This document shows positions 53,464-62,412 of a stretch of DNA of 64,000 nucleotides, one piece after another. The stretch comes from Vibrio fortis. Its GTDB lineage: Bacteria; Pseudomonadota; Gammaproteobacteria; Enterobacterales; Vibrionaceae. Both the position numbers and the translations under genes were made by a program. Positions within the stretch are counted from its first letter, which is position 1, and every line of letters begins with the position of its first letter. The stretch is taken from contig NZ_AP025488.1 of assembly GCF_024347475.1 (NCBI RefSeq), positions 496,001 through 560,000 of the forward strand, given 5' to 3'. The notes under the pieces are model-generated. The model worked only from the letters and a program-made list of their open reading frames with translations. It was not told the DNA's origin and made no database searches.

Positions 53464-54438
53464 TTACTTAGCTGCAACCTTGATCTTGTTGATCATCACA
53501 TCACCATTTTTCTCAATGTATGCGTTCCATACGGGTTGAATCGCTTCTTGGAAGGCTTTGCCATCAACGTCGCGGTTAACTTGCATACCGTTCGCTTCAA
53601 GCTGAGAAATCATTTGCTCCTCTTTCTCTACGCTTAACTTACGTTGCATTGCGACTGCTTCAGCCGATACTTCTTCGATGATTTTTTGTTCTTCAGCACT
53701 TAGTTTGTTGAACTTGCGTAGGTTCATTGTCAGAACCAATGGTGAGTAAGCGTGCTGTGTCAGGCTTAGGTACTTTTGTACTTCGTCAAACTTGAACGAC
53801 AGCGTTACTGGAATTGGGTGGTCCTGTGAATCAACAACGCCCGTTTCAAGTGCTGTGTATAGCTCAGAAACTGGTAGCTGTTGTGGGTTAGCACCTAGCT
53901 CGTTGAACATATCGTTCAGTGCTTTAGAGCCGTTTACACGCATTTGCAGACCTTCAACATCAGAAGGAACACGAATAGGTTTTTCGTTGTTGGTCATGTT
54001 GCGGTAACCGTTCTCTGGGAAACCAAGACCTTTCAGACCGAATTTCTCGAACTTAGTTAGCACTTCCTTACCCGGTTCACCGTCCAGTACTTTGTATGCC
54101 GTTTGGCGGTCTGGAAACATGAACGGCAGAGTGAACGCTGCTGATTCAGGCATCAGGCCGTTGTAGTTGTTCAAACCAACCATCGTTAAATCAACGATGC
54201 CAGCACGAGAACCGTCGATCATCTGCTTATCACTGCCTAGCTGACCTTGAGGGTATACGTTGACTTTGATTTCGCCATTAGAACGAGCTTCTACTTCTTT
54301 CTTAAAGAAAAGAGATAGGTCTTGTTGCAGGTCAGACTCTGGTGCAGCGTGTGCAAGCTTAAGCGTTGTTGCAGCAAACGTGTTAGCGCTCATCGCGATG
54401 GTTGAAGCAAGTAGAGTCATTTTTAGTAGGGTTTTCAT
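53464..54438 (-). CDS. yiaO: TRAP transporter solute-binding protein (2,3-diketo-L-gulonate type)
   Basis: The 324-residue DctP-family protein has a signal peptide (MKTLLKMTLLASTIAMSANTFA) and the family marks LAHAAPESDLQQDLSLFFKK, VNVYPQGQLGSDKQMIDGSR near 60-79, and LPVSELYTALETGVVDSQDH near 195-214. It binds the substrate in the periplasm and delivers it to the YiaMN membrane pair. It is 21 bp after yiaN. Confidence 0.93.
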   Translation of the reverse strand: MKTLLKMTLLASTIAMSANTFAATTLKLAHAAPESDLQQDLSLFFKKEVEARSNGEIKVNVYPQGQLGSDKQMIDGSRAGIVDLTMVGLNNYNGLMPESAAFTLPFMFPDRQTAYKVLDGEPGKEVLTKFEKFGLKGLGFPENGYRNMTNNEKPIRVPSDVEGLQMRVNGSKALNDMFNELGANPQQLPVSELYTALETGVVDSQDHPIPVTLSFKFDEVQKYLSLTQHAYSPLVLTMNLRKFNKLSAEEQKIIEEVSAEAVAMQRKLSVEKEEQMISQLEANGMQVNRDVDGKAFQEAIQPVWNAYIEKNGDVMINKIKVAAK

Positions 54439-54459
54439 TATTATTTTCTCCGTCGAGGA

Positions 54460-55740
54460 TTAACCAATGACATACGACATTGGCACAGTGATAATGCTAG
54501 GGAAGATGACAAACAGTGTGAGTAGGGCCATGTATGCAGCAATGAAGGGTAGTACGCCTTTCACAGCCGTCGACATTGGCACTCGAGCTACACCACACAC
54601 TACGTTCAGTACGGTGCCTACTGGAGGCGTAATCAGACCAATTGAACAGTTGATAACGAACAATAGGCCAAAGTAAGTTGGGTCGATTCCAGCCATTTTG
54701 ATAACAGGCATCAGTAGCGGAACCAGAATTAGAATGGTCGGGCTTAAATCCATCACCATGCCAACACACAGAACAAGCAGCATGATTACGGCCATTAGTA
54801 GTCGAGGACTATCGACCAGTGGACCTAACATTTCAGCAAGCTGTTGTGGTAATTGAGCGACAGTAATTAGCCAAGCTGCCACCATGGCACAGCCAACCAA
54901 GAACATAACCATTGCGGTAGAGCGGCCAGCATTAAGTACAATGTGGTAGAAGCTCTTTAGCGTTAGCTCTTTATAAACAAACGTTGAGATGAAGATTGCG
55001 TACGCTGCTGCGACAACCGCCGCTTCTGTTGGAGTAAAGATACCGAAGCGGATACCTACAATGATGATGACAGGCAAGAATAGAGCCCAGATACCATCTT
55101 TAAGTGCTGCGCGTTTTTCTGCTTTGGTTGCGCGCTCAGAGGTTGCTAAGTTCTCTTTGCGAACCGTCATACGCCACACAAACATCAATGTCATACCCAT
55201 CAATAGGCCAGGAACAATACCGCCTAGGAAAAGGTTTTTAATTGAAATACCGCCAGCAACACCAACTAAGATAAGTGGAATTGAAGGTGGGATAACTGGT
55301 GCGATGATGCCACCTGAAGCTAGCAGACCCATTGATGGTGCTTCTGGGTATTTAGCTGCTTTCATCATTGGGTAAAGGATACTTACCAATGCTGCTGCAT
55401 CTGCTACTGCTGAGCCGGAAAGGCCGGCAAGTAGAACCGAAGTCATGATGGCTACGTAACCCAAGCCACCTTGGCGGTGACCAACATACGTAGTAGCTAG
55501 TCGAACAATACGTTGTGACAAGCCACCCGACGCCATTACTTCACCGGCAATTAGGAAGAATGGGATTGCGAGTAGCGTAAAGCTGTCGACACCATTAATT
55601 AAAGACTGCGCAAGAATGTCCGCACTAAAGAAATCCATGTGCAGCATCAGTGCCATTGAAGACAATAGCAGTGCAAACGCAACAGGAAGACCAAGTAAGA
55701 TTGAGACAATCAATACCGATAAGAAAATGGCTAACGTCAT
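54460..55740 (-). CDS. yiaN: TRAP transporter large membrane subunit (DctM type)
   Basis: The 426-residue protein has about 12 membrane helices and DctM marks: PFFLIAGEVMASGGLSQRIV near residues 61-80, SGGIIAPVIPPSIPLILVG near 143, IVGIRFGIFTPTEAA near 233, and INCSIGLITPPVGTVLNV near 363. It is the ion-coupled transport subunit. The start overlaps the yiaM stop by 1 bp, indicating coupled translation. Confidence 0.93.
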   Translation of the reverse strand: MTLAIFLSVLIVSILLGLPVAFALLLSSMALMLHMDFFSADILAQSLINGVDSFTLLAIPFFLIAGEVMASGGLSQRIVRLATTYVGHRQGGLGYVAIMTSVLLAGLSGSAVADAAALVSILYPMMKAAKYPEAPSMGLLASGGIIAPVIPPSIPLILVGVAGGISIKNLFLGGIVPGLLMGMTLMFVWRMTVRKENLATSERATKAEKRAALKDGIWALFLPVIIIVGIRFGIFTPTEAAVVAAAYAIFISTFVYKELTLKSFYHIVLNAGRSTAMVMFLVGCAMVAAWLITVAQLPQQLAEMLGPLVDSPRLLMAVIMLLVLCVGMVMDLSPTILILVPLLMPVIKMAGIDPTYFGLLFVINCSIGLITPPVGTVLNVVCGVARVPMSTAVKGVLPFIAAYMALLTLFVIFPSIITVPMSYVIG

Positions 55741-56228
55741 TATTCTTTCTCCTCTTCTAAGCTATCTAGTTGCCAGTCAGGGTTAAAGATTCGAACAAAC
55801 GCAATCACACCCATTAACACGCCTGACACCACGCCAGCTAAATAAAATAATGCTGAAGGAAGCCCTGTAAGTTGAGAAATATCTGACCAGTTAGACATCA
55901 TTTGACGGTATGAACCGATGTAAAGCATGCCGACTGAAACCAGTACTACCACCCAACAAATTCGTCTTAGTACGGGCACTGCTTTAGGAAAAAGTCGTTC
56001 AGAAAATTCCGCAACAGCGAGGTGCTCACCTCGGCGCAGCACAACGGCTGCACCGAGCATCACAATCCATACAAGACCAAGGCGAGATAGTTCTACAGAG
56101 GGACGAAGACCAGAGGAAAAGCCGTAACGCAGCACTACGTTTGTGAAGACCAGTACAATCATACAAGTCAGAATAACGGCCATGATGACGTCGATACTTT
56201 TCCAAATACTCTTAAATACACTTTGCAT
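55740..56228 (-). CDS. yiaM: TRAP transporter small membrane subunit (DctQ type)
   Basis: The 162-residue protein has four membrane helices and DctQ marks: AVILTCMIVLVFTNVVLRYG near residues 16-35 and ELSRLGLVWIVMLGAAVVLRRGEHLAV near 45-71. It pairs with the large subunit YiaN. It is 24 bp after yiaK. Confidence 0.9.
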   Translation of the reverse strand: MQSVFKSIWKSIDVIMAVILTCMIVLVFTNVVLRYGFSSGLRPSVELSRLGLVWIVMLGAAVVLRRGEHLAVAEFSERLFPKAVPVLRRICWVVVLVSVGMLYIGSYRQMMSNWSDISQLTGLPSALFYLAGVVSGVLMGVIAFVRIFNPDWQLDSLEEEKE

Positions 56229-56252
56229 AAAGCTTTCCCCACCTCAGGCGAA

Positions 56253-57254
56253 TTACAGAGACGTAATTTGGTCCCAGATTCCATCGTTGATTTCAATACC
56301 GCCAGCCGCTGCGTGCTTGTCGATGAAGTTCTGAATCTCAGAACCTGCAATCATTACTGAACCTGTTTCTGCTGGCTCTGACGCCAGTACGTAGTCACGG
56401 ATACGCTTCATCTCTTGTGCGTATTGGCCCTCACCCATTGTTTTGCTGAGGTCAATTGCGATAAGGAATTGTGAAACGCCGAATTCGCCGCCCATGTCTT
56501 CTGTTAGGGCTGGAACTGAGTTACCACCAGTGATAGCAGTTAGCATCATGTCTAGCACGATTGCCATTGAAGAGCCTTTCCAGAAGCCCATTGGCAGTAG
56601 ACGTTTATTTTCCCAAAGTACGTGTGGGTCTTTGGTTAGGTTGCCTTCGTTGTCGAAGCCACCCACAACAGGAAGTTCTTTGTCTGCAAGTACGAAGTTT
56701 TGTAGTTGGCCGTATGAGAATTGTGTCATTGAGCAGTCAACCACGACTGGTGGATCGCCTGCGATCGCCATGATCAGAGGGTTAGAACCAACGCGGTGAT
56801 CTTTACCACCCCAAGCTGGCATCACTGCGATAGAGTTTGTTGATGCAATACCTGCAAAGCCTTCACGAGCCATTTTCAGAACGTATGCACCGCCACGCAT
56901 CCAGTGGTTCGAGTTACGCATACCCACCATGCCGATACCGTAGTCACGAGCCAGTTCCATTGCACGTTCAGCACAGATAAGACCGTTCAGTACGCCAGGG
57001 CCAAAATTACAGTCCCATTGCTCAAGTGCGCCCATGCTGTTCACGCATTCTGGCTCTGCGTTAAGCTTGATTTGACCTTTGTCTACTTGATCAATGAACA
57101 CTGGGAAACGGTTAATACCATGTGAATAAGTACCTTCATTAGCCATTTCAACAAAACCCGCGGCAAGCTTGGTCGCCATCTCTGGTTTCATGTCTCGAGC
57201 TAGTAGGATTCGTTCATATTCTTGTTGTAGTTTTTCAGTGGATACTAAAGGCAT
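56253..57254 (-). CDS. yiaK: 2,3-diketo-L-gulonate reductase
   Basis: The 333-residue enzyme belongs to the malate/lactate dehydrogenase 2 family with its own NAD fold. It has GTYSHGINRFPVFIDQVDKG near residue 41 with the catalytic His45, VGMRNSNHWMRGGAYVLKMA near 108, SNPLIMAIAGDPPVVVD near 160 and KGSSMAIVLDMM near 227. E. coli YiaK (DlgD) reduces 2,3-diketo-L-gulonate to 3-keto-L-gulonate. It is the first gene of the operon, and an IclR-type box (57276-57292) lies 21 bp before its start. Confidence 0.94.
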   Translation of the reverse strand: MPLVSTEKLQQEYERILLARDMKPEMATKLAAGFVEMANEGTYSHGINRFPVFIDQVDKGQIKLNAEPECVNSMGALEQWDCNFGPGVLNGLICAERAMELARDYGIGMVGMRNSNHWMRGGAYVLKMAREGFAGIASTNSIAVMPAWGGKDHRVGSNPLIMAIAGDPPVVVDCSMTQFSYGQLQNFVLADKELPVVGGFDNEGNLTKDPHVLWENKRLLPMGFWKGSSMAIVLDMMLTAITGGNSVPALTEDMGGEFGVSQFLIAIDLSKTMGEGQYAQEMKRIRDYVLASEPAETGSVMIAGSEIQNFIDKHAAAGGIEINDGIWDQITSL

Positions 57255-57275
57255 CTCTGTTCTCCGATAAAGTAA

Positions 57276-57292
57276 ATTCCATAATGCGGAAT
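57276..57292. promoter_or_regulatory. IclR-type box 1, proximal to yiaK
   Basis: ATTCC-ATAATGC-GGAAT, an interrupted palindrome matching a second copy at 57409-57425. Likely YiaJ site. Confidence 0.65.
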
Positions 57293-57408
57293 GAATTATT
57301 GTTGAGATTCCAAATTAATACTGTGAGCAAAGTGGCGCTTTATTTTCTTATTAAGTTTTTCTCTAATAACTGTTAACGAGTTAAAAAATGAAACAAAAAG
57401 ATTGTTCA

Positions 57409-57425
57409 ATTCCACAATGCGGAAC
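57409..57425. promoter_or_regulatory. IclR-type box 2, between yiaK and glycerate kinase
   Basis: ATTCC-ACAATGC-GGAAC, identical to box 1 except for two bases. The box centres are 133 bp apart. Confidence 0.65.
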
Positions 57426-57655
57426 AAAAAGCGTGTTCTCTATCAGGTTTTGATGAATAATTTGGTTGAATTGGGCGTCTTAATGGCGGCAAAAGTGCCA
57501 AATAGTGAGTTGACAGCAAACGGTAATTTTACTGAAGAGGTGAATTGGTGGCTGATTTTCGAGATCCCTGACCGGTTTGCTATGCTCGGAGAGCTTAATG
57601 TTTCCTCTTCTATATAGTAACGTTGTTGAGTATCGACTTATTAGAGTGCCTCCCA

Positions 57656-58825
57656 ATGAAAATAGTTATTGCACCAGACTCATTCAAAGAGTCCTTAGAC
57701 GCTGCTTCTGTGGCGACATGTATTGAAAATGGGTTTCGGGAAGTCTTTCCTGACGCGGAATATGTCGCGCTGCCATTAGCGGATGGTGGAGAAGGTACGG
57801 TGGATGTCCTTCTGCAGGGATTGTCGGGCGAAAAGTACACCACCGAAGTGATGGGTCCGCTTGGTAATACAGTCAATGCGCAATGGGCAATGTTAGAGCC
57901 TTCACACAGTAACCCAAAGCGCACTGCTTTAATTGAGATTGCTGCGGCATCTGGTTTGGACTTGGTAACGCCAGAGCAGCGTAACCCAATGCTCGCGACG
58001 TCGTTTGGTACCGGGCAGTTGATGCTTGAGGCGATTGAACAAGGTGCGGAGTCGATCATTCTTGGCTTGGGCGGCAGTGCGACCAATGATGGCGGCGCAG
58101 GAATTGTTCAGGCACTAGGAGGCAAGCTGCTGGATGACCAAGGTAAAGAAATCGCGTTAGGTGGATTTGCTTTGTCTCAGCTAACGACGATCGACCTTTC
58201 AGGGTTAGATGATCGCATACGAAACATTGATCTGACAGTCGCTTGTGATGTGGCAAACCCACTGTGTGGTGAAAATGGAGCGAGTCATATTTTTGGTCCA
58301 CAGAAAGGGGCGTCACCTGAACAAGTAACAATGCTAGATTCCACACTTCATCATTTCGCGACCGTCGCGATGCAACAACATCCCACTATTGCAAAAAGCG
58401 ACACCTTAGAAACGTCTGGTTATGGTGCAGCGGGTGGCACGCCAATGGGGCTGAGCCTGCTGTTTGCAATGCAATTAAAGCCGGGTATTGAGATGGTGTT
58501 AGACACACTTAACGCCGATGAAGTGTTAAAAGGTGCTTCTCTGGTTATTACCGGCGAGGGGCAGATGGATAACCAAACCCTACAAGGGAAAACGCCTTAT
58601 GGTATTGCCCTTCGCGCTCAAAAACAGGGCATACCTACGATAGGTATCGCAGGGTCGTTAGGCAGCGAAGTTGATGAGCTTTATTCGGCCATGACGTCTC
58701 TTTTTGGAACGGTGCGGTCACCGCAACCTCTTAGCCAAGTTCTCGAAGAGGCAGAAGCTAACCTTACCCGCACGGCTAGGAATATTGCTGCGACATTAAA
58801 ATTAGGTCACTCCATCCTAAGCTAA
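57656..58825 (+). CDS. Glycerate kinase (GlxK/GarK type)
   Basis: The 389-residue protein starts at the ATG at 57656 (KIVIAPDSFKESLDAASVA). It has ALPLADGGEGTVDVL near residue 40, ATSFGTGQLMLEA near 108, GLGGSATNDGGAGI near 132, ACDVANPLCGENGASHIFGPQKGA near 200 and ITGEGQMDNQTLQGK near 301. All are marks of class 1 glycerate 2-kinases, which make 2-phosphoglycerate from D-glycerate. It is divergent from yiaK across the two IclR-type boxes, suggesting joint control with sugar-acid catabolism. Confidence 0.92.
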   Translation: MKIVIAPDSFKESLDAASVATCIENGFREVFPDAEYVALPLADGGEGTVDVLLQGLSGEKYTTEVMGPLGNTVNAQWAMLEPSHSNPKRTALIEIAAASGLDLVTPEQRNPMLATSFGTGQLMLEAIEQGAESIILGLGGSATNDGGAGIVQALGGKLLDDQGKEIALGGFALSQLTTIDLSGLDDRIRNIDLTVACDVANPLCGENGASHIFGPQKGASPEQVTMLDSTLHHFATVAMQQHPTIAKSDTLETSGYGAAGGTPMGLSLLFAMQLKPGIEMVLDTLNADEVLKGASLVITGEGQMDNQTLQGKTPYGIALRAQKQGIPTIGIAGSLGSEVDELYSAMTSLFGTVRSPQPLSQVLEEAEANLTRTARNIAATLKLGHSILS

Positions 58826-58855
58826 TATCTTTAATCAATTAGCTAAACTTGATAT

Positions 58856-58881
58856 TACCGCTGGTGGTTATTCCGGCGGTA
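58856..58881 (+). terminator. Hairpin after glycerate kinase
   Basis: TACCGC / GCGGTA with a 14-nt loop that can extend by TGG/CCG pairing. Followed by a weak T-rich tail. Confidence 0.5.
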
Positions 58882-58993
58882 TCTTCAATGATAGATTTCA
58901 CCTATCGAATCTATAAATTTATCCCATTATCATTTGTAGCCAGTGAGTCTTACTATTTCTGCATCAGTTTTAAAGTAGTAATAGAGTAGATAG

Positions 58994-59866
58994 ATGAGTA
59001 AGAAAGCACTGATTGTAGAAGGCGGCGCAATGCGCGGTATTTTCGCGGCGGGTGTATTAGATGCATTCATGGCGGAAGAGTTTAAACCGTACGATTTTGC
59101 AATCGGTGTGTCAGCCGGCGTCTCTAACCTGATCGGTTACTTGTCGCATGCCCCTCGTCGCAGCCTTGATGTCATCACTACCATGGCGACAGACAAAGCA
59201 TTCTTTAATCCAGCTCGCTTTGCCAAAGGCGGCAACTTGGTGGATGTGAAATGGTTGTGGGAAGAGTCGAATTTACGTTATCCATTGGATTACAACCGAC
59301 TGTTTGGTGGCATTCCGTTTTACGCTGCGGTAACGAACGTAGAGACAGGTAATGCTAACTACTACCAAATCCAACCAGAAAATCTATCCAATGTCGTAGA
59401 GGCGACCACAGCTTTGCCGATCGCTTATCGCGAAACACCGTGTTTTTCAGGAGGCTGTTATACCGATGGCGGCGTAGCGGATTCTATTCCAGTCAGAGAA
59501 GCCTATCGTCGCGGTGCGCGTGATATTACTGTGATTTTGTCGCACCCATTGAGTTATCAAATGAAGCCGCAAAAGTATCAGTGGGTGATCAAAAAACTGC
59601 TTTCCAAATACCCAAACATTGCAGAATCGATGGCAGTGCGAGCGGAAAACTACAACCAATCTCTCGAGTTTATTCGTAACCCACCAAAGGATGCCAAAAT
59701 CAAAGTGATCGCTCCACCAGAGAATTTCGGAGTAAAAAGGTTGACCATGGAGCAGTCAATATTGAGCGACGGGTACCAAATGGGTATCGATGCAGGTAAT
59801 GAACATTTAGCGATTCGAAATGGAATCCATGGTTTGGATACCGAGAACTGCCACTTCTGTATTTAG
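58994..59866 (+). CDS. Patatin-like phospholipase
   Basis: The 290-residue protein has the patatin fold: oxyanion GGAMRGIFAAGVLDAF near residue 10, nucleophile elbow GVSAG (Ser near residue 40), and the Asp of the Ser-Asp dyad in TDGGVADSIPV near 157. It has no signal peptide; such enzymes act on membrane lipids or as acyl hydrolases in the cytosol. It is close to E. coli YjjU in length and motifs. It stands alone, ending in a convergent hairpin with ldhA. Confidence 0.88.
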   Translation: MSKKALIVEGGAMRGIFAAGVLDAFMAEEFKPYDFAIGVSAGVSNLIGYLSHAPRRSLDVITTMATDKAFFNPARFAKGGNLVDVKWLWEESNLRYPLDYNRLFGGIPFYAAVTNVETGNANYYQIQPENLSNVVEATTALPIAYRETPCFSGGCYTDGGVADSIPVREAYRRGARDITVILSHPLSYQMKPQKYQWVIKKLLSKYPNIAESMAVRAENYNQSLEFIRNPPKDAKIKVIAPPENFGVKRLTMEQSILSDGYQMGIDAGNEHLAIRNGIHGLDTENCHFCI

Positions 59867-59878
59867 TCGTCGATTTCT

Positions 59879-59908
59879 AACCACGAGCCTGTGTATTAGG
59901 CTCGTGGT
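59879..59908. terminator. Hairpin between the patatin and ldhA genes
   Basis: ACCACGAGCCT / AGGCTCGTGGT: 11-bp arms with a 7-nt loop between convergent genes. No T-run. Confidence 0.6.
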
Positions 59909-59928
59909 GATGAGTAGACGCTGATTAC

Positions 59929-60927
59929 TTATGATTCAATAAGTTCGTTGCCACTTTTCTCATTGCCAAAGTAAGCGGCAATGCTACCGAGAGTAGTGTT
60001 GGCAATGTTTGCTAAGGCATCTTTTGTCAGAAACGCTTGATGGCCTGTAAATAGCACGTTGTGACAAGCGGATAAACGGCGGAACACGTCGTCGACAATC
60101 ACATCGTTAGATTTGTCTTGGAAGAACAGCTCTTTCTCATTGTCATATACATCAAGGCCTAATGCGCCAATCTTACTCTGTTTTAGCGCCTCAATAGCAG
60201 CCGTTGAATCAAGTAACTCACCACGGCTAGTGTTTACGATCATCACCCCATCTTTCATTTTGCTAAACGCTTGGGCGTCAAGTAGGTGGTAGTTCTCTTT
60301 ACTCATCGGGCAGTGCAGAGAAATCACATCTGCGTTTTGGTAAAGCTCATCCAGCTCAACGTATTTTGCACCTAACTCTTCAGCAAGTGGGTTAGGGTAT
60401 GGGTCGTAACATAGGATGTTCATTCCCAAACCTTTGAGGATGCGCATTGTCGCTAGGCCAATTTTACCGGAACCGATTACGCCAACGGTTTTTCCGTAGA
60501 AGTTGAAACCAACCAGACCTTCAAGTGAGAAGTTTGCATCACGGGTGCGTTGATACGCTTTGTGTAGCTTGCGGTTCAGACACATCATCATCCCGACTGT
60601 GTGCTCAGCCACTGACTCTGGTGAGTAAGCAGGAACGCGAACGACCTGAAGGCCAAGCTCTTTTGCTGCCTCTAGGTCTACTTTGTCAAAACCAGCACAA
60701 CGCATTGCAATTAGCTTGGTACCACCTTGAGCCAATACTTCGAGCACGTCACGAGACAAGTCATCGTTTACAAAAGCACAAACCGCTTCGCAGTCGTGAG
60801 CCATTTTTGCGGTAGTGGTTGTTAAACGAAAATCGTGGAAATGAAACTCGGCTTGGAGTTCTCCTTTCGCCAATGTAAATGACTTTTCGTCGTATGATTT
60901 TGAGCTAAAAAAAGCAATGTTGAGCAT
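59929..60927 (-). CDS. ldhA: D-lactate dehydrogenase (fermentative)
   Basis: The 332-residue 2-hydroxyacid dehydrogenase starts at the ATG at 60927 (AGAGGAAG upstream). It has SSKSYDEKSF near the N-terminus, the NAD loop VGVIGSGKIGLATMRIL near residue 148, the catalytic Arg in NTSRGELLD near 233, Glu in the EKELFFQDKS region and His in LFTGHQAFLTKDA near 296. These are the marks of LdhA, which reduces pyruvate to D-lactate in fermentation. Confidence 0.93.
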   Translation of the reverse strand: MLNIAFFSSKSYDEKSFTLAKGELQAEFHFHDFRLTTTTAKMAHDCEAVCAFVNDDLSRDVLEVLAQGGTKLIAMRCAGFDKVDLEAAKELGLQVVRVPAYSPESVAEHTVGMMMCLNRKLHKAYQRTRDANFSLEGLVGFNFYGKTVGVIGSGKIGLATMRILKGLGMNILCYDPYPNPLAEELGAKYVELDELYQNADVISLHCPMSKENYHLLDAQAFSKMKDGVMIVNTSRGELLDSTAAIEALKQSKIGALGLDVYDNEKELFFQDKSNDVIVDDVFRRLSACHNVLFTGHQAFLTKDALANIANTTLGSIAAYFGNEKSGNELIES

Positions 60928-61050
60928 GGCTTCCTCTCTTACCTTAAACATCAATAATAAGTATCAAAATGAGCAATTTACGCAGTGTGCGCCACTTTAG
61001 ATGTGTTGTCTATCATGATTAGTCATTGTTTTTATTATGGTTATTTCAAC

Positions 61051-61833
61051 CTACCAGTAGTTTTCGCTGCTGAACTGTCCGGGCTTACGACGTAGGTGTT
61101 TTTCTAATCCAAGTTGATTTAAGGCTGCACTGGTGTCACGAACCATTTCTGGATTGCCGCAAAGATAGAAGAAACTACGCTCTTTATTGACAGTGACAGA
61201 CGTGGCTTGCTCAAGGTCGCCTCCAAGTAACAAACTTGGGATTCGTCCGCGCAAAGCTCCGGTAACGGATTCTCTTGAAATAATTGGCACATAATGGAGT
61301 GCTCCTTGAAAGTGTTGGATGAATGTTTGGATGCGCTCTTGATAAGTCAGATCAGCCTGAGTTCTCACCGCGTGCACTAGGACAAGGTGTTCAAATGGCA
61401 GAGCGGACTTCTGTAATTGCAGTTGTTGTAGAAGTGAGAGAAAGGGACCGATTGCTGTGCCTGTCGAAAGCATCCATAGGTCTTTGGCAGTCGCTGGAAT
61501 CTCTTCGAGTGTCATAAACCCACTTGGATCTCGTCCAACATATACTTCATCGCCTTGCTGCAGTTGGTGGAGCTTGGGTGAAAGCTGACCATCTGAGTCT
61601 TTAACGATTAAAAACTCCAAATGTTGGTAGCCATTTTGGTGTGACGGAGCGTTTACCATCGAGTAAGCACGTCGAACCAACTCCTCTTGTTCAGTCACAA
61701 GCCCCAACTTGGTAAATTGCCCTGCGATGTAATGTGAAACGGGTGCTTTTACTTCAAGTGAGAAAAGTTGGTGGTTCCAATCTGTTCTCGCGATAACGGT
61801 TCCTGAAACTAAGCCATGCGGAAGTTCTGTCAT
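61051..61833 (-). CDS. fpr: Ferredoxin/flavodoxin-NADP+ reductase
   Basis: The 260-residue flavoprotein has RRAYSMVNAPS near residue 54 (FAD-binding RxYS), the NADP-binding STGTAIGPFLSLLQ near 123, FFYLCGNPEMVRDTSAALN near 220, and ends with aromatic ENYW, as Fpr-type reductases do. It moves electrons between NADPH and ferredoxin or flavodoxin. A Fur-like box lies 94 bp upstream (61927-61941), which would be unusual for a housekeeping reductase and suggests iron control. Confidence 0.93.
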   Translation of the reverse strand: MTELPHGLVSGTVIARTDWNHQLFSLEVKAPVSHYIAGQFTKLGLVTEQEELVRRAYSMVNAPSHQNGYQHLEFLIVKDSDGQLSPKLHQLQQGDEVYVGRDPSGFMTLEEIPATAKDLWMLSTGTAIGPFLSLLQQLQLQKSALPFEHLVLVHAVRTQADLTYQERIQTFIQHFQGALHYVPIISRESVTGALRGRIPSLLLGGDLEQATSVTVNKERSFFYLCGNPEMVRDTSAALNQLGLEKHLRRKPGQFSSENYW

Positions 61834-61926
61834 AGTCTTGTTCTCCTATTGAGTGCCTCTATACCAAGGCTCTAATAAGCATAATCAAAGAGTCTGACTT
61901 AATATTAGCAGGTTACATGCCAATAA

Positions 61927-61941
61927 TGAGAATTGTTATCA
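61927..61941. promoter_or_regulatory. Fur-like box upstream of fpr
   Basis: TGAGAATTGTTATCA matches the Fur 7-1-7 consensus TGATAATnATTATCA at 12 of 14 fixed positions. Confidence 0.6.
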
Positions 61942-61985
61942 TATGGGATTGGGGAGATAAGTTGGTTGGAAAAATGAGTATATAT

Positions 61986-62005
61986 GACTCATTCATGATT
62001 GAGTC
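61986..62005. repeat. Hairpin between fpr and the zinc-ribbon gene
   Basis: GACTCA / TGAGTC arms around 8 bases. The neighbouring TATATGACTC is repeated at about 61981 and 62025. Part of a short repeat-rich stretch after the zinc-ribbon gene; no function assigned. Confidence 0.35.
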
Positions 62006-62034
62006 TTTACGGGTCGCTTGTGTCTATATGACTC

Positions 62035-62412
62035 TTAGGTTTTTGAATCTCTGATCGCTTTAGCTAACTTCTTCGAACCTTGAGTGCAAATTAGGTCATC
62101 AAGGCGGATCGTTTTGTTTGGCGTTTTAGAATTGAAGGGTTTGGTTTTGGTTGCGATTTTACAGCTGGGGCAAGCAGGGTTAGTGAGTATCGATCTAGGT
62201 TGCTTAAAGACAATGTGATTGCAGCTAGGGCAAAGCAATGAAATCTTAGTGGTTTGATTTTGGTAGTGGTAGCTGTCGGTAAATTGATAGCCAAACTCTA
62301 TAGCCACTTGTTCGATTTCACGCTGAGATTTGGCGCTTCTTCTAATAACGGGTTTGATCGAAAGTAAGTATTGTTCAAAGTCAGAATCAGAGAGCTGGTA
62401 TAGAGTTTTCAT
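62035..62412 (-). CDS. Small protein with zinc-ribbon cysteines, unknown function
   Basis: The 125-residue protein has two CPSC pairs (LLCPSCNHIVF near residue 60 and PACPSCKIATK near 80), together a plausible four-cysteine zinc site. Around it are helical regions (REIEQVAIEFGYQF) and a basic C-terminus (SKKLAKAIRDSKT). That shape suits a nucleic-acid-binding protein, but I recognise no family. It has its own promoter region and no operon partners. Confidence 0.65.
   Translation of the reverse strand: MKTLYQLSDSDFEQYLLSIKPVIRRSAKSQREIEQVAIEFGYQFTDSYHYQNQTTKISLLCPSCNHIVFKQPRSILTNPACPSCKIATKTKPFNSKTPNKTIRLDDLICTQGSKKLAKAIRDSKT

Larger units (their letters stand above)
57255..57655. other. yiaK / glycerate kinase divergent regulatory region
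   Basis: This 401-bp region has two IclR-type boxes (57276 and 57409). A plus-strand reading frame at about 57402-57617 exists but overlaps box 2, has no clear ribosome site, and its composition is unconvincing, so I do not call it. Otherwise nothing is seen. Confidence 0.5.

Noticed and set aside
57402-57617. Plus-strand reading frame of 71 residues between yiaK and glycerate kinase
   Set aside because: It begins within an IclR-type operator, has no good ribosome site, and its composition gives no domain or pattern; it is more likely regulatory DNA.
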